From Bacteroidales bacterium (lineage in GTDB: Bacteria > Bacteroidota > Bacteroidia > Bacteroidales > Dysgonomonadaceae): DNA of 8,628 nt. The stretch is taken from assembly GCA_012799155.1 (NCBI GenBank), contig JAAZLV010000195.1:1-8628 (forward strand), in the 5' to 3' direction. Positions 5,804-8,628 of the stretch are shown piece after piece; position 1 is the stretch's first letter; each line of letters begins with the position of its first letter. The translations under genes were made by a program, and so were the position numbers. The notes under the pieces are model-generated. The model saw only the letters and a program-made list of their open reading frames with translations. It made no database searches and had not been told where the DNA came from.

Positions 5804-8628
5804 TTAAAATTTAAAATCAATACCGAACAGGAACGTACGGGGATTGGGATATGCAATGCCATCGATACCGGTCTCGATCACGCTCCCGTCAAGCAGCGGA
5901 CGCTCAGGATCCATACCGGAGTAACCGGTGATGGTGAACGGATTCTGTGCCGAGAGGGAGAGACGCAGGTCCATGCCGCCTACAAGCTTCTTCGGCAACG
6001 TGTAACCGAGCTGCATCAATTTCACACGCAGGTAGGAACCATCTTCCACGTAGAAGCTGGATACACGCGTGTAGTTCTGGTTGGTGTCGTTGGCCGAGAG
6101 ACGGGGGATGTCCGTACTGGTTCCTTCACCGCTCCAGGCTTTTGCCAGCGTACCGGCATAAACATTCTGGCCGCTCACACCGGAGTAGAGACCCTTGGTC
6201 TTGTTGTAGATATCGTTGCCAAACGTACCATATAGGTTGGCCGAGAAATCCCAGTTGCGGTAATTGAGACCAATATTGGAGCCCAGCATCAAATCGGGAT
6301 AGGGATTGCCGATCCATGTCTTGTCATTTTCATCGAGCACACCGTCATAGTTGCGGTCGGTGAAGCGGATGTCACCCGGACGGGCATCGCGCTGGATAAG
6401 ACGGCCATGCTCATCAGTATGAGCATTCACCTCTTCCCAGTTCTGGAAGATGCCGTCGGCAAGGTAACCATGGAAGCGGCTGATGAGTCCGCCATCCTCG
6501 TTGCGAATGATCTGGTCGCCATTGAAGCCGCCGGTGAGGATGGGTCCGTCACCTGAGAACTTGATGGCTTCGTTGCGCACCTGCGACAGGTTGAGTCCCA
6601 CCTGGTAGCCGAGGTCACCCACCTTGTCGCGCCAGTTAAGACCGAGCTCCCATCCGCTGGCTTTCATGCTGCCGATGTTCATCCATACCTGACCGTTCCA
6701 GTCGGGATAGCCGGTAACAAACACGTTCTGTTTGCGGTAGAGCATGTCGTGCGACTTCTTCTGGTAGAGATCGAAGATCACATCGAGACGGTTGTCGAGG
6801 AGAGTGATGTCGAGACCGAGGTTGTAGTCCTCCACTGTCTCCCAGCGCAGGTTGCTGTTGCCCACCGAGGTGATGGTGGTGCCGGGAACACGTGTCGGCG
6901 TATTGCCAAAGACATAATCGGAGGAACCGATGGTGGAGATATAGGCTGAGTTGGCAATGGACTGGTTGCCCACGCGTCCCCACCCTAGACGTATCTTCAT
7001 GTTATCGATCAGATCCTGATCCAGCATGAACGACTCGTTGCTGACACGCCAGGCGGCCGATACCGAAGGGAAAGTAGCATACTTGTTGCCTGTGGGGAAG
7101 CGGGAAGAGCCATCCACACGCACCGATGCGGTGAGGTAGTAGCGATAATCGAAATTATACATCACACGACCCAGGTAGGATACAAGCGTGTTGTAGCCGG
7201 TGTTGCCGCTTGCTTTCTGGTTCTGTGTACCGGCACTCACCTCCTGCAGGTTATCGCTGTTGTTGGGAACATCCTCGCTGGAGCCGTTGAGCCAGTAGTT
7301 GGCAAACTTCTCGGCAGTGAACCCGGCCATGGTGTTGAGGTGATGCTGCTCACCCACTGTGAACATATAATTGGCCGTGTTGGTCCAGTTGTAATCGAAC
7401 CACTCGTTCATGGAGCGGGAGGCAACACTGAGGTCCGACTTCTCGAGTGCATCGATGAAGAACTCAGGTGTGAAGGAGTCGCTGCGACGGAACTGTGCGT
7501 TGACACCATACTGAGTGCGGAGCGTGAGTCCTTCAATGGGACTGATCTCCAGATATGGGTTCAGCAGCATGCCATAGAGACGGCTGTGTGCATTGGCGCG
7601 GGCCAGTGAAGCACGGGGGTTCCACTCCTGGTTGTTGTATGAACGGGCATAGTTGTTGTAGATGTTTTCACTCCACTCCTCTTCGGGACGATAGATGGGC
7701 GTGGTGGGGTCCATAGACATTGCAGCCGAGAAGAGGTTGGGTGTATTGTCCCACGACTCCACACGGGGAGCGAGGTTGAAACCGAGCTTCACAATTCTGT
7801 TGAAGGTGTACTCGGTATTGAGGCGGGTGTTGATCTTATCCCAATAGCCCACGTCATATTGTGAGTTGTTGCGGAAATAACCGAGGCTCAGGTTGTAAAC
7901 AAGCTTGTCGTTGCCACCGGCAACGCTGAACTGGTAGTTTTGCACCATCGCTGTTTTGTTGACGGTCTCATTCCACCAGTCGGTACCTTCCGCATCGGTA
8001 TAACCATCCTTGCCGTTCCACACCGGTGTGCGACCATCGTTGGTGTAACGGGTCTTGAACACCTGCTCATATTCAGAAGCGCCTGCCATGCCGGGATCAG
8101 AGAGCGTCTGAAAACCGGTACCGGCACTGAAGTTGAAGCGGGGCTTCCCTGCCGACCCCTTCTTGGTGGTGATCAGGATCACACCGTTGGAGCCTCGCGT
8201 ACCATAGATGGCAGCGGCAGAGGCATCCTTGAGCACTTCCATCGACTCGATGTCATTGTTGTTCAGGAAGTTGATATTGTTACCCACGGGCATGCCATCC
8301 ACCACGTAGAGTGGATCGGTACCGTTAACGGTGGTGACACCGCGGATGAGCACCTTGGGGGTGGTACCGGGACCACCACCACTGGTGATCTGCACACCGT
8401 TCACCTTGCCCTGGAGAGCATCCATGGCATTGCCGGTAATCACTTCGGTAATCTCATCACCTTTCACCGTGGAGATGGAGCTGGTGAGGTCGCTCTTGCG
8501 TACCACTCCATATCCCACGACCACAAGCTCATCGAGCAACTCGGTCGATTCCTCCATCACCACATTGATGGTGTTGCGTCCACTGATGTTCACCTCAACC
8601 GTTTCATAGCCGATGGTAGAGAAGATGA
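5804..8628 (-). CDS. SusC/RagA family TonB-dependent outer-membrane transporter, 5' end outside window
   Basis: The energy-dependent beta-barrel importer of oligosaccharides that partners the SusD protein. The frame is open to the right edge (first full codon at 8626-8624), giving 940 residues. It enters mid-domain in the carboxypeptidase-regulatory-like N-terminal domain (IFSTIGYETVEVNISGR, 1-17), followed by LDELVVVGYG (31-40), the linker where SusC-type proteins carry their TonB-interacting segment. The plug follows (about 44-157), with IRGVTTVNG, DPLYVVDGMP, DASAAAIYGTRGSNG and ITTKKG. The rest is the 22-strand-type barrel, ending FLFGIDFKF with a C-terminal aromatic residue as expected for BAM-assembled proteins. 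Signal peptide and roughly 80-100 residues are missing, judging from usual lengths near 1000-1050. A GTG at 8593 is not the start, since homology continues upstream of it. It is the first visible gene of the operon with SusD and GH30. The promoter and any regulator lie outside. Confidence 0.96.
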   Translation of the reverse strand, partial: IFSTIGYETVEVNISGRNTINVVMEESTELLDELVVVGYGVVRKSDLTSSISTVKGDEITEVITGNAMDALQGKVNGVQITSGGGPGTTPKVLIRGVTTVNGTDPLYVVDGMPVGNNINFLNNNDIESMEVLKDASAAAIYGTRGSNGVILITTKKGSAGKPRFNFSAGTGFQTLSDPGMAGASEYEQVFKTRYTNDGRTPVWNGKDGYTDAEGTDWWNETVNKTAMVQNYQFSVAGGNDKLVYNLSLGYFRNNSQYDVGYWDKINTRLNTEYTFNRIVKLGFNLAPRVESWDNTPNLFSAAMSMDPTTPIYRPEEEWSENIYNNYARSYNNQEWNPRASLARANAHSRLYGMLLNPYLEISPIEGLTLRTQYGVNAQFRRSDSFTPEFFIDALEKSDLSVASRSMNEWFDYNWTNTANYMFTVGEQHHLNTMAGFTAEKFANYWLNGSSEDVPNNSDNLQEVSAGTQNQKASGNTGYNTLVSYLGRVMYNFDYRYYLTASVRVDGSSRFPTGNKYATFPSVSAAWRVSNESFMLDQDLIDNMKIRLGWGRVGNQSIANSAYISTIGSSDYVFGNTPTRVPGTTITSVGNSNLRWETVEDYNLGLDITLLDNRLDVIFDLYQKKSHDMLYRKQNVFVTGYPDWNGQVWMNIGSMKASGWELGLNWRDKVGDLGYQVGLNLSQVRNEAIKFSGDGPILTGGFNGDQIIRNEDGGLISRFHGYLADGIFQNWEEVNAHTDEHGRLIQRDARPGDIRFTDRNYDGVLDENDKTWIGNPYPDLMLGSNIGLNYRNWDFSANLYGTFGNDIYNKTKGLYSGVSGQNVYAGTLAKAWSGEGTSTDIPRLSANDTNQNYTRVSSFYVEDGSYLRVKLMQLGYTLPKKLVGGMDLRLSLSAQNPFTITGYSGMDPERPLLDGSVIETGIDGIAYPNPRTFLFGIDFKF

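Noticed and set aside
4701..5807. Long plus-strand open frame (368 codons) opposite the SusD gene
   Set aside because: SusD hallmarks occupy the other strand throughout, and the antisense product has no signal, motif or sensible start.
8591..8593. GTG as the start of the SusC-like protein
   Set aside because: Codons upstream to the window edge continue the N-terminal domain of SusC proteins, and starting here would leave no signal peptide, so the gene is simply cut by the window.

Overview
The window reads as part of a polysaccharide utilisation locus (PUL) from a Bacteroidota genome, most likely order Bacteroidales. The evidence is a SusC/SusD pair, a GH97 (SusB-type) enzyme, lipoproteins with acidic residues straight after the lipid-bearing Cys, AT-rich leaders with no Shine-Dalgarno motif, and two matches to the Bacteroidetes -7 promoter consensus TAnnTTTG. 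The coding DNA looks G+C-richer than the main intergenic gap. Genus cannot be fixed from this sequence.

Layout, left to right. Positions 1-503 (-) hold the N-terminal 167 residues of a GH97 glycosidase that runs off the left edge. Positions 504-922 are a divergent, gene-free promoter region with two candidate -7 elements, a repeated 12-mer and a regular array of seven degenerate heptamers. Positions 923-2449 (+) encode an exported protein fusing an SGNH/GDSL hydrolase to an alpha/beta-hydrolase esterase. Positions 2450-2556 are a short convergent gap with a strong terminator hairpin. Positions 2557-8628 (-) are a tightly packed operon read as susC-like, susD-like, then a GH30 lipoprotein. The SusC gene is cut at its 5' end by the right edge.

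Working model (inference from families and signal peptides). The GH30 lipoprotein cuts a glycan at the cell surface. SusD and the SusC TonB-dependent transporter capture and import the fragments. The two-domain esterase and the GH97 exo-enzyme, both with ordinary signal peptides, then remove acyl groups and alpha-linked sugars in the periplasm. The substrate is not settled: an acylated plant hemicellulose or pectic side chain fits, but the GH30 subfamily is decisive and cannot be assigned by eye. No regulator (hybrid two-component system, ECF sigma/anti-sigma, SusR-like) and no separate SusE/F-type glycan-binding lipoprotein lies in the window.

The least ordinary items are the esterase fusion, whose SGNH domain lacks the usual catalytic Asp, and the 7-bp periodic array between the divergent promoters. 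No tRNA, rRNA, CRISPR array or insertion sequence was seen.
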